A stretch of 64,000 nt of DNA from Pseudomonas canadensis (GTDB taxonomy: Bacteria > Pseudomonadota > Gammaproteobacteria > Pseudomonadales > Pseudomonadaceae), in assembly GCF_000503215.1 (NCBI RefSeq), contig NZ_KI628539.1, forward strand, positions 682,001 through 746,000. The letters run 5' to 3'. Under the pieces are notes generated by a model, which searched no databases, was not told the DNA's origin, and saw only the letters and a program-made list of their open reading frames with translations. Shown one piece after another: positions 48,156 through 56,754 of this stretch; the stretch's first letter is position 1, and each line of letters begins with the position of its first letter. The position numbers and the translations under genes were made by a program.

Positions 48156-48634
48156 CGATGTCGCTCCGGAATAAAATCGCCGGGGATTATCTCGCCATTG
48201 TGGTTCACCTGCACGTCATAACCGATGAATAATCCGGTTTTCAGCTCGCCATCCAAGCGATACGGCACGGGCTGGTCGGGATTTTTCAGCATCTGCACCA
48301 CATCACGGATCTGCGGCCAGAGGTTGGTGCGCACCGACACCCGGAAAAATTTATGACTGCGCGGCGGCACGGTGAGCCACTCATTGGACTCGCCCTCGGT
48401 CAGCACGAAGTCGCCCAGGGTGACCTTGTAGATCAAACCGCGCACAGTCAGGTCGGCGTCGTCGCGGTTATCTACGCGAAAGTACAGCTTGAATTTCTGC
48501 TCCAGCAGCTTGGCGCGCACCACTTCGACTTTCACCAGCGACACGTGGGGCGGTGGGGAGTCGTCTTCAAACCACGACGCGCAGCCGCTCAAACCGAGGG
48601 CTAACGCCAGCATCAAGCTGTACATCCGAAGCAT
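48152..48634 (-). CDS. LEA type 2 (water stress) family lipoprotein
   Basis: 160 aa from the ATG at 48634 (MLRMYSLMLALALGLSGCASW). Lipobox LSGC predicts a lipoprotein. The rest is a fibronectin-like LEA14 domain (VSLVKVEVVRAKLLEQKFKLYFRVDNRDDADLTVRGLIYKV). It is middle gene of a four-gene - strand run: 20 nt after YchJ and overlapping the SEC-C gene. Confidence 0.85.
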   Translation of the reverse strand: MLRMYSLMLALALGLSGCASWFEDDSPPPHVSLVKVEVVRAKLLEQKFKLYFRVDNRDDADLTVRGLIYKVTLGDFVLTEGESNEWLTVPPRSHKFFRVSVRTNLWPQIRDVVQMLKNPDQPVPYRLDGELKTGLFIGYDVQVNHNGEIIPGDFIPERHR

Positions 48635-48654
48635 GGCGTTAATCCTTAGAGTTG

Positions 48655-49125
48655 TTAGAGGTAGCTGGAACAGCACTTCTTGAATTTCTGCCCGCTGCCG
48701 CACAGGCAGGCATCGTTGCGTCCGGCCTTCACTTCCACGGTCGGGTCGATGAAGTACCAGCGCCCGTCATTCTGTACGAAAGAAGACTGCTCGCGGTGGC
48801 TATGTTCACCGTTGCTGTCATGCCAGCGCGCGGTGAAGGTCACGAACGCGTGTTCCGGCTGGCCGCCGAACACCTCCGAGCTTTCCACCTCAAGGCCGAG
48901 CCAGGTGCTCTGGGCGCTCCAGGCGGCGATGGCGTTGCGGTCCAGGCCCGGTTGTTGGGCGGGCAGGGTGGTAGCGACCAGGTAGTCCACCAAGCCCAGC
49001 ACATAGGCGCTGTAGCGCGAGCGCATCAACGCGGTGGCGCAAGGTGCCGGATGCCCGGCGTGATAATGACCGCAGCAGGCATCCAGCAGGTTGCCACTGC
49101 CGCAGGGGCAAATGGATGTACTCAT
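48655..49125 (-). CDS. YchJ family protein (two SEC-C motifs)
   Basis: 156 aa from the ATG at 49125. The N-terminal SEC-C motif CPCGSGNLLDACCG and the C-terminal CLCGSGQKFKKCC bracket an NTF2-like domain (SRYSAYVLGLVDYLVATT). Function unknown. The longer upstream frame to 49209 is not protein-like. Gap of 4 nt to the DUF6231 gene. Confidence 0.93.
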   Translation of the reverse strand: MSTSICPCGSGNLLDACCGHYHAGHPAPCATALMRSRYSAYVLGLVDYLVATTLPAQQPGLDRNAIAAWSAQSTWLGLEVESSEVFGGQPEHAFVTFTARWHDSNGEHSHREQSSFVQNDGRWYFIDPTVEVKAGRNDACLCGSGQKFKKCCSSYL

Positions 49126-49129
49126 CGGG

Positions 49130-49627
49130 TTACCACCAATACTTTCCGAAGTTTTCCGGGTTGGCCCAGAAGCGGGCGTTGAGCCAGTCCGGCACTTGTT
49201 TATAGTCAAGCAGATCGTAGGTAAACAGCGTCAGAACCTGCTCATCACGCTGGAATCGCTCGCCGGCCTGCAGGGCCAGGGAGAAGAAGTCGGTGTCCTT
49301 CCAGTCGCAGGCGCCCAGGTCCACCAGCACCGCAATGCGGCTGGCATTCAGGTTACGGATGCCGCCAAGCAGGGTCAGGCCTTGCGGTTTTGACAGGTGC
49401 TCCAGGCAGTCCACCACCAGCGCCAGGTCAAACCGCTGTGCGGCAAGCTCTGTAGGCAACGCGCCCGGTGCCGCGATGGACACCTGGGTATCCGGGTGGG
49501 CTTTTTGAAAAGCCTCCAGCGCCGGGAACTGGCTGGCGCCCAACAGCAGCAGGCGTTTGGGCTGGTGCAGATCGAGCAAGGCGGCCAAGGCTTGCTGGGG
49601 GGTACGGGCAGAAATACCGGCGGTCAT
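49130..49627 (-). CDS. DUF6231 family protein
   Basis: 165 aa. Looks like a small Rossmann-like domain: LLLLGASQFPALEAFQ, then LALVVDCLEHLSKPQG, resembling a degenerate methyltransferase core without the usual SAM-loop residues. First gene of the DUF6231-YchJ-LEA2-SEC-C run. Function unknown. Confidence 0.8.
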   Translation of the reverse strand: MTAGISARTPQQALAALLDLHQPKRLLLLGASQFPALEAFQKAHPDTQVSIAAPGALPTELAAQRFDLALVVDCLEHLSKPQGLTLLGGIRNLNASRIAVLVDLGACDWKDTDFFSLALQAGERFQRDEQVLTLFTYDLLDYKQVPDWLNARFWANPENFGKYWW

Positions 49628-49817
49628 CAGAGATCCTCACATCAGGACCGTAGAGACTAGCGCGGCTGAGCGTGCGGGCCTAGAGCGGGCGGCTGTGAAA
49701 AGTCCTACGAATGCGGCGATCCTCAATGAATACAGGGGCGCGGCGTAGTGGCGCAGATGAAAAGAGCCGTCTTTACTCCACCCATCGGCCCCCGCCGATC
49801 CCCTCAGGAGAAATCAG

Positions 49818-50513
49818 ATGAGCATCATGCGGACAGCTCTACCCTTGGTTCTGCTAACCGGAGTATTGACAGGTTGCGCAGGTTTGCAAAAAACCGACTG
49901 GCCCACCTGCGCCGCCCTTGGCGGTGTGACCGGTGCGGCGATCGGTGCCACTGAAAGCTCGGCCTACGCGGGCGCGGGTGCGCTGCTGATCGGCGGCATG
50001 GCCGGCGCCTATTGCTGGGTGCACGGCGATGGCGACGAAGACGGCGATGGTGTGCCGGACAGCCGTGACAAGTGCCCAGGCACGCCAAAAGGTGTGCCGG
50101 TGGATGCCAATGGTTGCCCACCGACACCGCCAGCGGCCGTGGTTGAGGAAGTCGTCGTGGTCAAGGAAGAAACCATCGTGATCCGCGATGTGCACTTCCA
50201 GTTCGACTCGGCCAAGCTGACGGCGGCGGACAAAACCAAGCTCGATACCATCGCCACGCGCTTGAAACAGGAAGCCCCGAGCGCCCAGTTGCGGGTCAGT
50301 GGCCACACCGACAGCGTCGGCAAAGACGCCTACAACCAGAAACTCTCGGAAAAACGCGCCCATTCGGTCACGGACTATCTGATCGGTGCCGGCGTGCCGC
50401 GCAGCAATTTTGTCGCGGTAACCGGCGCAGGTGAAAGCCATCCGGTCGCGGATAACAAAACCGCCGAAGGCCGCGCCTTGAACCGCCGCACGGAAATTCA
50501 GATCAACCGCTGA
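49818..50513 (+). CDS. OmpA-family lipoprotein with thrombospondin type 3 calcium repeat
   Basis: 231 aa. Signal peptide with lipobox LTGC (Cys20), a glycine-rich hydrophobic segment (GGVTGAAIGATESSAYAGAGALLIGGMAGAY), an acidic TSP3-type calcium loop (DGDEDGDGVPDSRDKCPG), then an OmpA peptidoglycan-binding domain (HFQFDSAKLTAADKTKL ... GRALNRRTEIQ). Probably tethers the outer membrane to peptidoglycan. Confidence 0.92.
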   Translation: MSIMRTALPLVLLTGVLTGCAGLQKTDWPTCAALGGVTGAAIGATESSAYAGAGALLIGGMAGAYCWVHGDGDEDGDGVPDSRDKCPGTPKGVPVDANGCPPTPPAAVVEEVVVVKEETIVIRDVHFQFDSAKLTAADKTKLDTIATRLKQEAPSAQLRVSGHTDSVGKDAYNQKLSEKRAHSVTDYLIGAGVPRSNFVAVTGAGESHPVADNKTAEGRALNRRTEIQINR

Positions 50514-50520
50514 CGGCCCT

Positions 50521-50545
50521 TGCCCCTGTGCGATCCACAGGGGCA
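50521..50545 (+). terminator. Terminator hairpin after the OmpA-family gene
   Basis: A perfect 10-bp stem (TGCCCCTGTG / CACAGGGGCA) with loop CGATC begins 8 nt after the stop codon; the tail (TTGCTGCC) is only moderately T-rich. Confidence 0.55.
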
Positions 50546-50673
50546 TTGCTGCCAATCCGCCCCCTTTATCAACTTTTTTGATCCTTCACTGGCAAAGCGC
50601 CTGTGGAAGTCGTTACTGTGCATCCAAAGAAAAACTAGAAATATTTTTTGAAAATTTTCAGGGGAGCTCCACG

Positions 50674-51432
50674 ATGCGTAAGGTTTTACTGCTGGCCCTG
50701 TTGGTCAGCCCTGTTGCCCTGGCTCAAAGCGTCAGTGTGGAAACCAACTCGTTGATGCGCCTGCCCAGCAGTACCAGCGTGTTGCAACTGGAGCGGTTGG
50801 AGGTGGCGGACTACGGCACCTTGCTGATCCCCGCCACCATCAGCCAGGTCACGGTGGATGAGCTGCACCTGGGCCGCGACGCCCGCATCGCCATTGTGCC
50901 CGGCAACACCGCGCTGCAATTGCAGGTGCGCCACGCGCAGTTGGACCACGGCAGCCAGATCACCTCGCGCGGCGCGCCCGGCACCCACGAAAAACCGGCC
51001 AAGGCCGGGCGTGACCTGACGTTGCGCATCAACTCATTGACCGCTGAAGAACTCTCGGTAGACGCCCGTGGCGGCGCTGGTGCACAGGGTTATTCCGGGT
51101 TGGACGGAGCCAATGGCGTGGATCCAGGCTGCACCTGGGGTTCGGCCGGTCGCGGCGCCAATGGTGATAACGGCGGTGATGGCTTGCCTGGCGCGTCTGG
51201 CGCGCAGGTGCGGGTCGAGTTGCCGCAGGACTTCCCGGCGCAGCAGATCAAGGTCTGGGTGGACGGTGGTCCCGGTGGTTTGGCCGGCACGGCGGGCAAG
51301 CCTGGCAAGGGTGGCCAGTCCAAAGGCTGCCTGGTGTACCGCGCCGATGGTGGCGAGAAGGGCCGCCCAGGGTTGGAAGGGCAGCCGGGGCCGGCTGGGC
51401 CTGCAGGCACTGTGACCATTCAGCGGTTGTAG
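50674..51432 (+). CDS. Exported collagen-like (Gly-rich repeat) protein
   Basis: 252 aa from ATG 50674 with an AGGGGAGC ribosome-binding site. Signal peptide MRKVLLLALLVSPVALA, then a beta-rich domain and two collagen-like Gly-X-Y-type tracts (residues about 130-170 and 210-250) that include GAQGYSGLDGANG and GRPGLEGQPGPAGPAG. It ends QRL with a TAG stop supplied by a REP arm. Preceded by an AT-rich promoter region. No family assigned; a fibrous surface protein is plausible. Confidence 0.75.
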   Translation: MRKVLLLALLVSPVALAQSVSVETNSLMRLPSSTSVLQLERLEVADYGTLLIPATISQVTVDELHLGRDARIAIVPGNTALQLQVRHAQLDHGSQITSRGAPGTHEKPAKAGRDLTLRINSLTAEELSVDARGGAGAQGYSGLDGANGVDPGCTWGSAGRGANGDNGGDGLPGASGAQVRVELPQDFPAQQIKVWVDGGPGGLAGTAGKPGKGGQSKGCLVYRADGGEKGRPGLEGQPGPAGPAGTVTIQRL

Positions 51433-51585
51433 TGAGCGGGCTTGCCCCGCGCTGGGGGGCGAAGCCGCCCTAAAATCGTACGACCTGTTTCTCACTGCAA
51501 ACACGCGGTGACTGGATTGGGGCGGCTTCGCCCCCCCAGCGCGGGGCAAGCCCGCTCACCACAACAAGCCCGCTCACTACAACAT
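51424..51585. repeat. Paired REP element plus a third half copy
   Basis: Left arm TTGTAGTGAGCGGGCTTGCC from 51427; right arm closes near 51562 (CCCGCTCACCACAA); a third copy (CAAGCCCGCTCACTACAA) ends at 51582. TAG codons inside the outer copies end the convergent genes on both sides. Confidence 0.88.
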
Positions 51586-52041
51586 CGGCCGAGCCGAAGC
51601 AATCGCCACCACCACCAACCCCACGATCAAATTGATCCCCACCAACCGGCGGATCTGCCCCAGCACCGCAGCCCCCGCTGGCCAGTCCTCAGCCGCCACC
51701 GCCGTGCGCAATTCCGGGAATTTCAACGCCTGGATACGGATAAACAACGCCGTCATCACTAGGTACAAGCCCATCATCACCTGCACATAACGCGGCGCCG
51801 TCTCAAACCCATTGAAGCGCAATTGCAGCAGGCCGATGCCGCTGATCGGCAAAATCGCCACCGCGATCCATACCCACACGAAAAAACGTTGAAACACATT
51901 TGCCCACAGCTTGAGTCGGGCAGGGCCTTCAAGTGCCGCCACAGCGGCGGGGCGCAGGATCATCCAGGCGAAAAACATACCGCCGACCCATACCAGGGCG
52001 GCCAATACATGCAGGGTGTAAGCGAGGCTAAACGCGGTCAT
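51577..52041 (-). CDS. CopD-like small membrane protein
   Basis: 154 aa with four predicted membrane helices (LAYTLHVLAALVWVGGMFFAWMIL, FFVWVWIAVAILPISGIGL, YVQVMMGLYLVMTALF, INLIVGLVVVAIASA). The His-Val-x-Ala-Ala-Leu-x-Trp-Val-Gly motif of helix 1 is typical of CopD/DUF2269-type haem- or copper-related membrane proteins. Stop codon comes from the REP (ends ML, TAG). Confidence 0.8.
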   Translation of the reverse strand: MTAFSLAYTLHVLAALVWVGGMFFAWMILRPAAVAALEGPARLKLWANVFQRFFVWVWIAVAILPISGIGLLQLRFNGFETAPRYVQVMMGLYLVMTALFIRIQALKFPELRTAVAAEDWPAGAAVLGQIRRLVGINLIVGLVVVAIASARPML

Positions 52042-52140
52042 TGTGGTACTCCGTTCTGCGCGGGATTCATTAGCGGGGTATGATAGCCGCCGATCCGAAC
52101 CACTGAAAATTTATCCAGCGTTTTTTGCGCCCGACTATCC

Positions 52141-54285
52141 ATGATCAGCACTGAACTCAAAACCACGATCCAGGGCGCCTACTCGCGTTTTCTCGAAGCC
52201 AAGAGCTTGAAACCGCGCTATGGCCAACGCCTGATGATCGCCGAAGTGGCCAAGGTCCTCGGGGATATCGACACCGACGACGAAGGTCGCCGCGAGGGTG
52301 AGCCCGCGGTCGTGGCCGTCGAGGCCGGCACCGGTACCGGCAAGACCGTGGCCTACAGCCTGGCCGCGATCCCCACCGCCAAGGCCGCCGGCAAGCGCCT
52401 GGTGATCGCCACCGCCACCGTCGCCCTGCAGGAGCAGATCGTCTACAAAGACCTGCCCGACCTGATGCGCAACAGTGGCCTGAATTTTACCTTCGCCCTG
52501 GCCAAGGGCCGTGGGCGCTACATGTGCCTGTCCAAGCTCGACGTATTGCTGCAGGAAGGCCACGCGCAAACCGCGACGGCCCAACTGTTCGAAGAAGAAG
52601 GCTTTAAGATCGAGGTCGATGAGGCCAGCCAGAAGCTGTTCACCAGCATGATCGAGAAACTGGCCGGTAATAAATGGGACGGCGACCGCGACAGCTGGCC
52701 CACCGCCCTGGAGGATTCCGACTGGGCGCGCCTGACCACCGACCACAGCCAGTGCACCAACCGTCATTGCCCGAACTTCGGCCAGTGCGCCTTCTACAAG
52801 GCCCGCGAAGGTATGGGCAAGGTCGACGTGATCGTCACCAACCACGACATGGTCCTGGCCGACCTGGCCCTGGGCGGCGGCGCCGTGCTGCCGGACCCGC
52901 GTGACACCCTCTACGTTTTCGACGAAGGCCATCACCTTCCCGACAAGGCCATCGGCCACTTTGCCCACTACACGCGCCTGCGTTCCACTGCCGACTGGCT
53001 GGAAACCACCGCGAAGAACCTCACCAAGTTGCTGGCCCAGCACCCGCTGCCCGGCGACCTGGGCAAGCTGATCGAACAGGTGCCGGAGCTGGCGCGGGAG
53101 ATCAAGACCCAGCAGCAATTCATGTTCAGCGCCTGCGAGCAGGTGGCCGACTTCAAACCCGGTGAAGACGTCGAGGGCCGCGAGCGGCCGCGTCATCGGT
53201 TCGTCGGCGGTTTGATTCCCGAGCACATGCGCGAAATGGGCATCGAGCTGAAGAAGGGCTTTTCACGCCTGACTGACCTGTTCACCCGCCTCACCGACCT
53301 GCTTAAGGAAGGCATGGATGGCGAGGTCAACATCGGCATCGCCAGCAACCAGGCCGAGGAATGGTACCCGCTGTTCGGCAGCCTGCTGTCCCGCTCCCAG
53401 GGCAACTGGGAGTTGTGGACTGCCTTCACCGTTGAAGACCCGGAAGACAACCCGCCGATGGCGCGTTGGCTGACCCTGTCGGAAAGCGGTGCGCTGTTCG
53501 ACATCGAGGTCAACGCCAGCCCGATCCTGGCCGCCGAAATGCTGCGCCGCAACCTATGGAACGTGGCCTACGGCTGCTTGGTTACCTCGGCCACACTGAC
53601 CGCCCTGGGCACCTTCGACCGCTTCCGCATGCGTGCCGGCCTGCCGAAAAAGGCCGTCACAGCAGTGGTGCCGAGCCCGTTCCATCACGCCGATGCCGGT
53701 GTGTTGCGGGTGCCGGACCTCAAGGCCGACCCACGGGATGCGGCGGCCCACACCGCCGCGATCATCCGTGACCTGCCGGAGCTGGTGGAAGGTTCACGCG
53801 GTACGCTGGTGCTGTTCTCGTCACGCAAACAGATGCAGGACGTGTTCGACGGCCTCGACCGCGACTGGCGCAAACAAGTGTTTATCCAAGGCAACCTGTC
53901 CAAGCAGGAAACCCTGAACAAACACAAGGCGCGCGTCGATGGTGGGGACTCCAGCGTACTGTTCGGCCTGGCGAGCTTTGCCGAAGGCGTGGACTTGCCG
54001 GGCGCCTACTGTGAACACGTGGTGATCGCCAAGATCCCGTTCTCGGTGCCGGATGATCCGGTCGAGGCGGCGTTGGCCGAATGGATCGAAGCGCGGGGCG
54101 GTAACCCGTTCATGGAGATCTCGGTGCCGGACGCTTCCTTGAAGCTGGTCCAGGCTTGCGGTCGCTTGCTGCGTACCGAAGAGGACCGAGGCACCATCAC
54201 CTTGCTCGACCGCCGTTTGGTCACCCAACGCTATGGCAAGGCTATTCTTAATGCCTTGCCGCCGTTCAGGCGCGAAATTTCTTAA
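52141..54285 (+). CDS. dinG: ATP-dependent DNA helicase DinG
   Basis: 714 aa XPD-family 5'-3' helicase. Walker A EAGTGTGKT (61-69), DEGH box (261-264), and the four cysteines of the 4Fe-4S cluster at Cys129, 205, 210 and 216, with the spacing of E. coli DinG (194, 199, 205). Motifs for the C-terminal helicase half end in QACGRLLRTEEDRG. Damage-inducible in E. coli; no LexA box was evident in the 99-nt gap. TATGAT at 52079 is a possible -10. Confidence 0.95.
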   Translation: MISTELKTTIQGAYSRFLEAKSLKPRYGQRLMIAEVAKVLGDIDTDDEGRREGEPAVVAVEAGTGTGKTVAYSLAAIPTAKAAGKRLVIATATVALQEQIVYKDLPDLMRNSGLNFTFALAKGRGRYMCLSKLDVLLQEGHAQTATAQLFEEEGFKIEVDEASQKLFTSMIEKLAGNKWDGDRDSWPTALEDSDWARLTTDHSQCTNRHCPNFGQCAFYKAREGMGKVDVIVTNHDMVLADLALGGGAVLPDPRDTLYVFDEGHHLPDKAIGHFAHYTRLRSTADWLETTAKNLTKLLAQHPLPGDLGKLIEQVPELAREIKTQQQFMFSACEQVADFKPGEDVEGRERPRHRFVGGLIPEHMREMGIELKKGFSRLTDLFTRLTDLLKEGMDGEVNIGIASNQAEEWYPLFGSLLSRSQGNWELWTAFTVEDPEDNPPMARWLTLSESGALFDIEVNASPILAAEMLRRNLWNVAYGCLVTSATLTALGTFDRFRMRAGLPKKAVTAVVPSPFHHADAGVLRVPDLKADPRDAAAHTAAIIRDLPELVEGSRGTLVLFSSRKQMQDVFDGLDRDWRKQVFIQGNLSKQETLNKHKARVDGGDSSVLFGLASFAEGVDLPGAYCEHVVIAKIPFSVPDDPVEAALAEWIEARGGNPFMEISVPDASLKLVQACGRLLRTEEDRGTITLLDRRLVTQRYGKAILNALPPFRREIS

Positions 54286-54291
54286 GCCACC

Positions 54292-54309
54292 GTGGGCGGA
54301 TTCGCCCAC
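54292..54309 (+). terminator. Hairpin after dinG
   Basis: A perfect 7-bp stem (GTGGGCG / CGCCCAC) with loop GATT, 7 nt after the stop; followed by TTCG, no long T-run, so a weak candidate. Confidence 0.4.
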
Positions 54310-54374
54310 TTCGTGGTCTATCTCACTGTATTTCATCAGGCCATTCATCGGCCGTCTGGGAGAACCTTGCTCGT

Positions 54375-56672
54375 ATGATTCGCACGCTGCCCGCCCTTTT
54401 TGCCCTGCTGTTCGCCGCGCCCTTGATGGCCGCGCCTGCCGGGCAACAGACCTTGTTCAACTTCGTCCGGCCCGCTGATGTGGTCAAGGTGGCGACCCAG
54501 GACGCCAGCCTGCCGCAGTACAACGCCGAGCAGACCCCCGAAGGCGAAGTGTTGCGCCGCATCACGTTCAACCCGGCTGCCGAACCCAGCCTGGTGCTCA
54601 GCCCACAGACGGGCGCCTGGGACTGGTCCCAGTCGGGGGCCATGAGTCTGCGCATCCAGAGTGCGATGGATTGGGCGCTGACGCTCTACGTCAAGGTGCA
54701 GAGCAGCGACGGCCGTACCCTGGTCAGTCGCATCGACCTTCCGGCGGGCCCGGCGCAAACCTTGTTGGTCCCGTTGCAGGCCAACTCGCCGTTGAGCCAG
54801 GGCATGAAGGCCGGCCCGCCGATGCCGATCACCCTAGACGGCCAGCGTGTCTTGCTGGCCAGCAGCGCGGGTGAAATCGACCGCAGCCAGGTGGTTTCGG
54901 TGACGTTGTCGATGATCAAGCCCAACGCCGCCCAAAGCATCCTGCTGGAGCGCTTTGGCGTGCAGGACAGCGAGCCGGTGTTGAAGGCTGCCTACAGCGA
55001 ATTGGTGGATGCCTATGGTCAATCCACCCGTGCGCGCTGGCCGGAAAAAGTCAGCAGCGACGAACAACTCAAGGCCGCCGCTGCCAAGGAGCAACAGCAG
55101 CTCCAGGGCTGGCTGGCCACGCGGGAAAAGTCCTCGTTGGATAAGTACGGTGGCTGGAACAAAGGTCCGGCGTTCGACGCCAGCGGGTTTTTCCGCACCG
55201 AGAAACGCGATGGGCGCTGGTACCTGGTGACGCCGGAGGGGCATCCGTTCTATTCGCTGGGCGTCAATACCGTGGCCCCGGACAACAACCAGACCTACGT
55301 GTCCGGCCGTGAATGGATGTTCGCGGTGCTGCCCAAGGCCGGCGAACCGTTCGACAAGTATTACGGCAGCGGCGACAACCGCACCGGCAACGGCGCGGGT
55401 GAAGGCCGCAGCTTTGGCGCCGGGCGCTGGTACGATTTCTACGGCGCCAACCTGCAACGCACTTATGGCGGTGACGGGTTTGACCAGACCCGCTGGACCA
55501 CTCACACCCTCGACCGCCTGCAAGCCTGGGGTTTCAACACCGTGGGCAATTGGAGCGACGACGATCTCGCCCGTGCCGATCGCGTGCCTTACACCTTGCC
55601 GCTGTCGATCGTCGGCGACTACACCAGCATCAGCACCGGCACCGACTGGTGGGGTGGCATGCCCGATCCGTTCGACCCGCGCTTCGCCATGGCCACCGAG
55701 CGCGCCGTGGCCATCGCTGCCCGCGATCACCGTGATGATCCGTGGTTGATCGGTTTCTTTGCCGACAACGAGTTGGCCTGGGCCGGCCCAGGTGATGATC
55801 CGAAGTCCCGCTATGCCTTGGCCTACGGCACCTTGCGCATGACCACCGATGTCCCGGCCAAGCGCGCGTTCCTCAAGCAACTGCGCGACAAGTACCGTAA
55901 CGAAGAAGGGCTGTCGAAAGCCTGGGGCATCGAACTGAAGGGCTGGGAGCTGATGGAAGACCCGGGCTTTGAACCGCCGATGCCCAACCCCGAACACCCG
56001 GAAATCGAAGCGGACTTCAAGTATTTCCAGAAGACCTTTGCCGATGCCTACTTCAAGACCATTTCCGACTCGCTGAAGTGGCATGCACCCAACCAACTGC
56101 TGTTGGGTGGTCGTTTTGCGGTGAGCACGCCGGAAGCCGTGGCGTCCTGTGCCCAGTATTGCGATGTGCTGAGCTTCAACATGTACACCCTCAAGCCGCA
56201 GGACGGTTATGACTTCGCCACCCTGCGTGCGCTGGATAAGCCAGTGCTGATCACCGAATTCAACTTTGGCTCGGCTGACCGTGGGCCGTTCTGGGGGGGA
56301 GTGACCCAACTGGCCAAGGAAGAGGACCGTGGTGTGGCGTACGGCAACTTCCTCAAGCAGGCCATGGCCGAGCCGTCGATTGTCGGCGTGCATTGGTTCC
56401 AGTACCTGGATCAGCCGGCAACCGGGCGTTTGCTGGACGGTGAAAACGGCCATTTTGGCCTGGTGGGTATCACCGATGTGCCGTTCCAGGGCTTTGTCGA
56501 CAGCGTGCGCAAAAGCAACCTGGCGGCGGTCGATCAACTGGGCAAGGAAGCAGAAAAGGCCAAGGCGGCGGGCGCCGTGCGTGAAAGCGAAGGCGGCAGG
56601 GCCGGGCACGAAGGCAAAGGCCCGGGGCAGGGCGCCGGGCATGCGGGCGGGCACTCAGGGAATGGTCATTGA
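54375..56672 (+). CDS. Exported agarase/GH-type hydrolase (beta-agarase-like)
   Basis: 765 aa. Signal peptide (MIRTLPALFALLFAAPLMAA), a beta-sandwich of about 200 residues, then a TIM-barrel catalytic region. The GFFADNELAW segment (Asn465-Glu466) is the likely acid/base pair and VLITEFNFG (Glu628) the likely nucleophile, as in clan A glycosidases. The last 30 residues are Gly/His-rich (HEGKGPGQGAGHAGGHSG). Nothing in the neighbourhood suggests an agar-utilisation locus, so the natural substrate is unclear. Confidence 0.85.
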   Translation: MIRTLPALFALLFAAPLMAAPAGQQTLFNFVRPADVVKVATQDASLPQYNAEQTPEGEVLRRITFNPAAEPSLVLSPQTGAWDWSQSGAMSLRIQSAMDWALTLYVKVQSSDGRTLVSRIDLPAGPAQTLLVPLQANSPLSQGMKAGPPMPITLDGQRVLLASSAGEIDRSQVVSVTLSMIKPNAAQSILLERFGVQDSEPVLKAAYSELVDAYGQSTRARWPEKVSSDEQLKAAAAKEQQQLQGWLATREKSSLDKYGGWNKGPAFDASGFFRTEKRDGRWYLVTPEGHPFYSLGVNTVAPDNNQTYVSGREWMFAVLPKAGEPFDKYYGSGDNRTGNGAGEGRSFGAGRWYDFYGANLQRTYGGDGFDQTRWTTHTLDRLQAWGFNTVGNWSDDDLARADRVPYTLPLSIVGDYTSISTGTDWWGGMPDPFDPRFAMATERAVAIAARDHRDDPWLIGFFADNELAWAGPGDDPKSRYALAYGTLRMTTDVPAKRAFLKQLRDKYRNEEGLSKAWGIELKGWELMEDPGFEPPMPNPEHPEIEADFKYFQKTFADAYFKTISDSLKWHAPNQLLLGGRFAVSTPEAVASCAQYCDVLSFNMYTLKPQDGYDFATLRALDKPVLITEFNFGSADRGPFWGGVTQLAKEEDRGVAYGNFLKQAMAEPSIVGVHWFQYLDQPATGRLLDGENGHFGLVGITDVPFQGFVDSVRKSNLAAVDQLGKEAEKAKAAGAVRESEGGRAGHEGKGPGQGAGHAGGHSGNGH

Positions 56673-56754
56673 TTGAGGGCTGACGGGTTCACAAAACCCA
56701 CCAGTACTGGAACAATGTCGGCCACTTTTTGCTGTGTTGTCCGAGGGTGTTCAG

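Noticed and set aside
54834..56654. 606-codon open frame opposite the agarase-like gene
   Set aside because: Shadow of GC-rich third positions; no motif and no ribosome-binding site.
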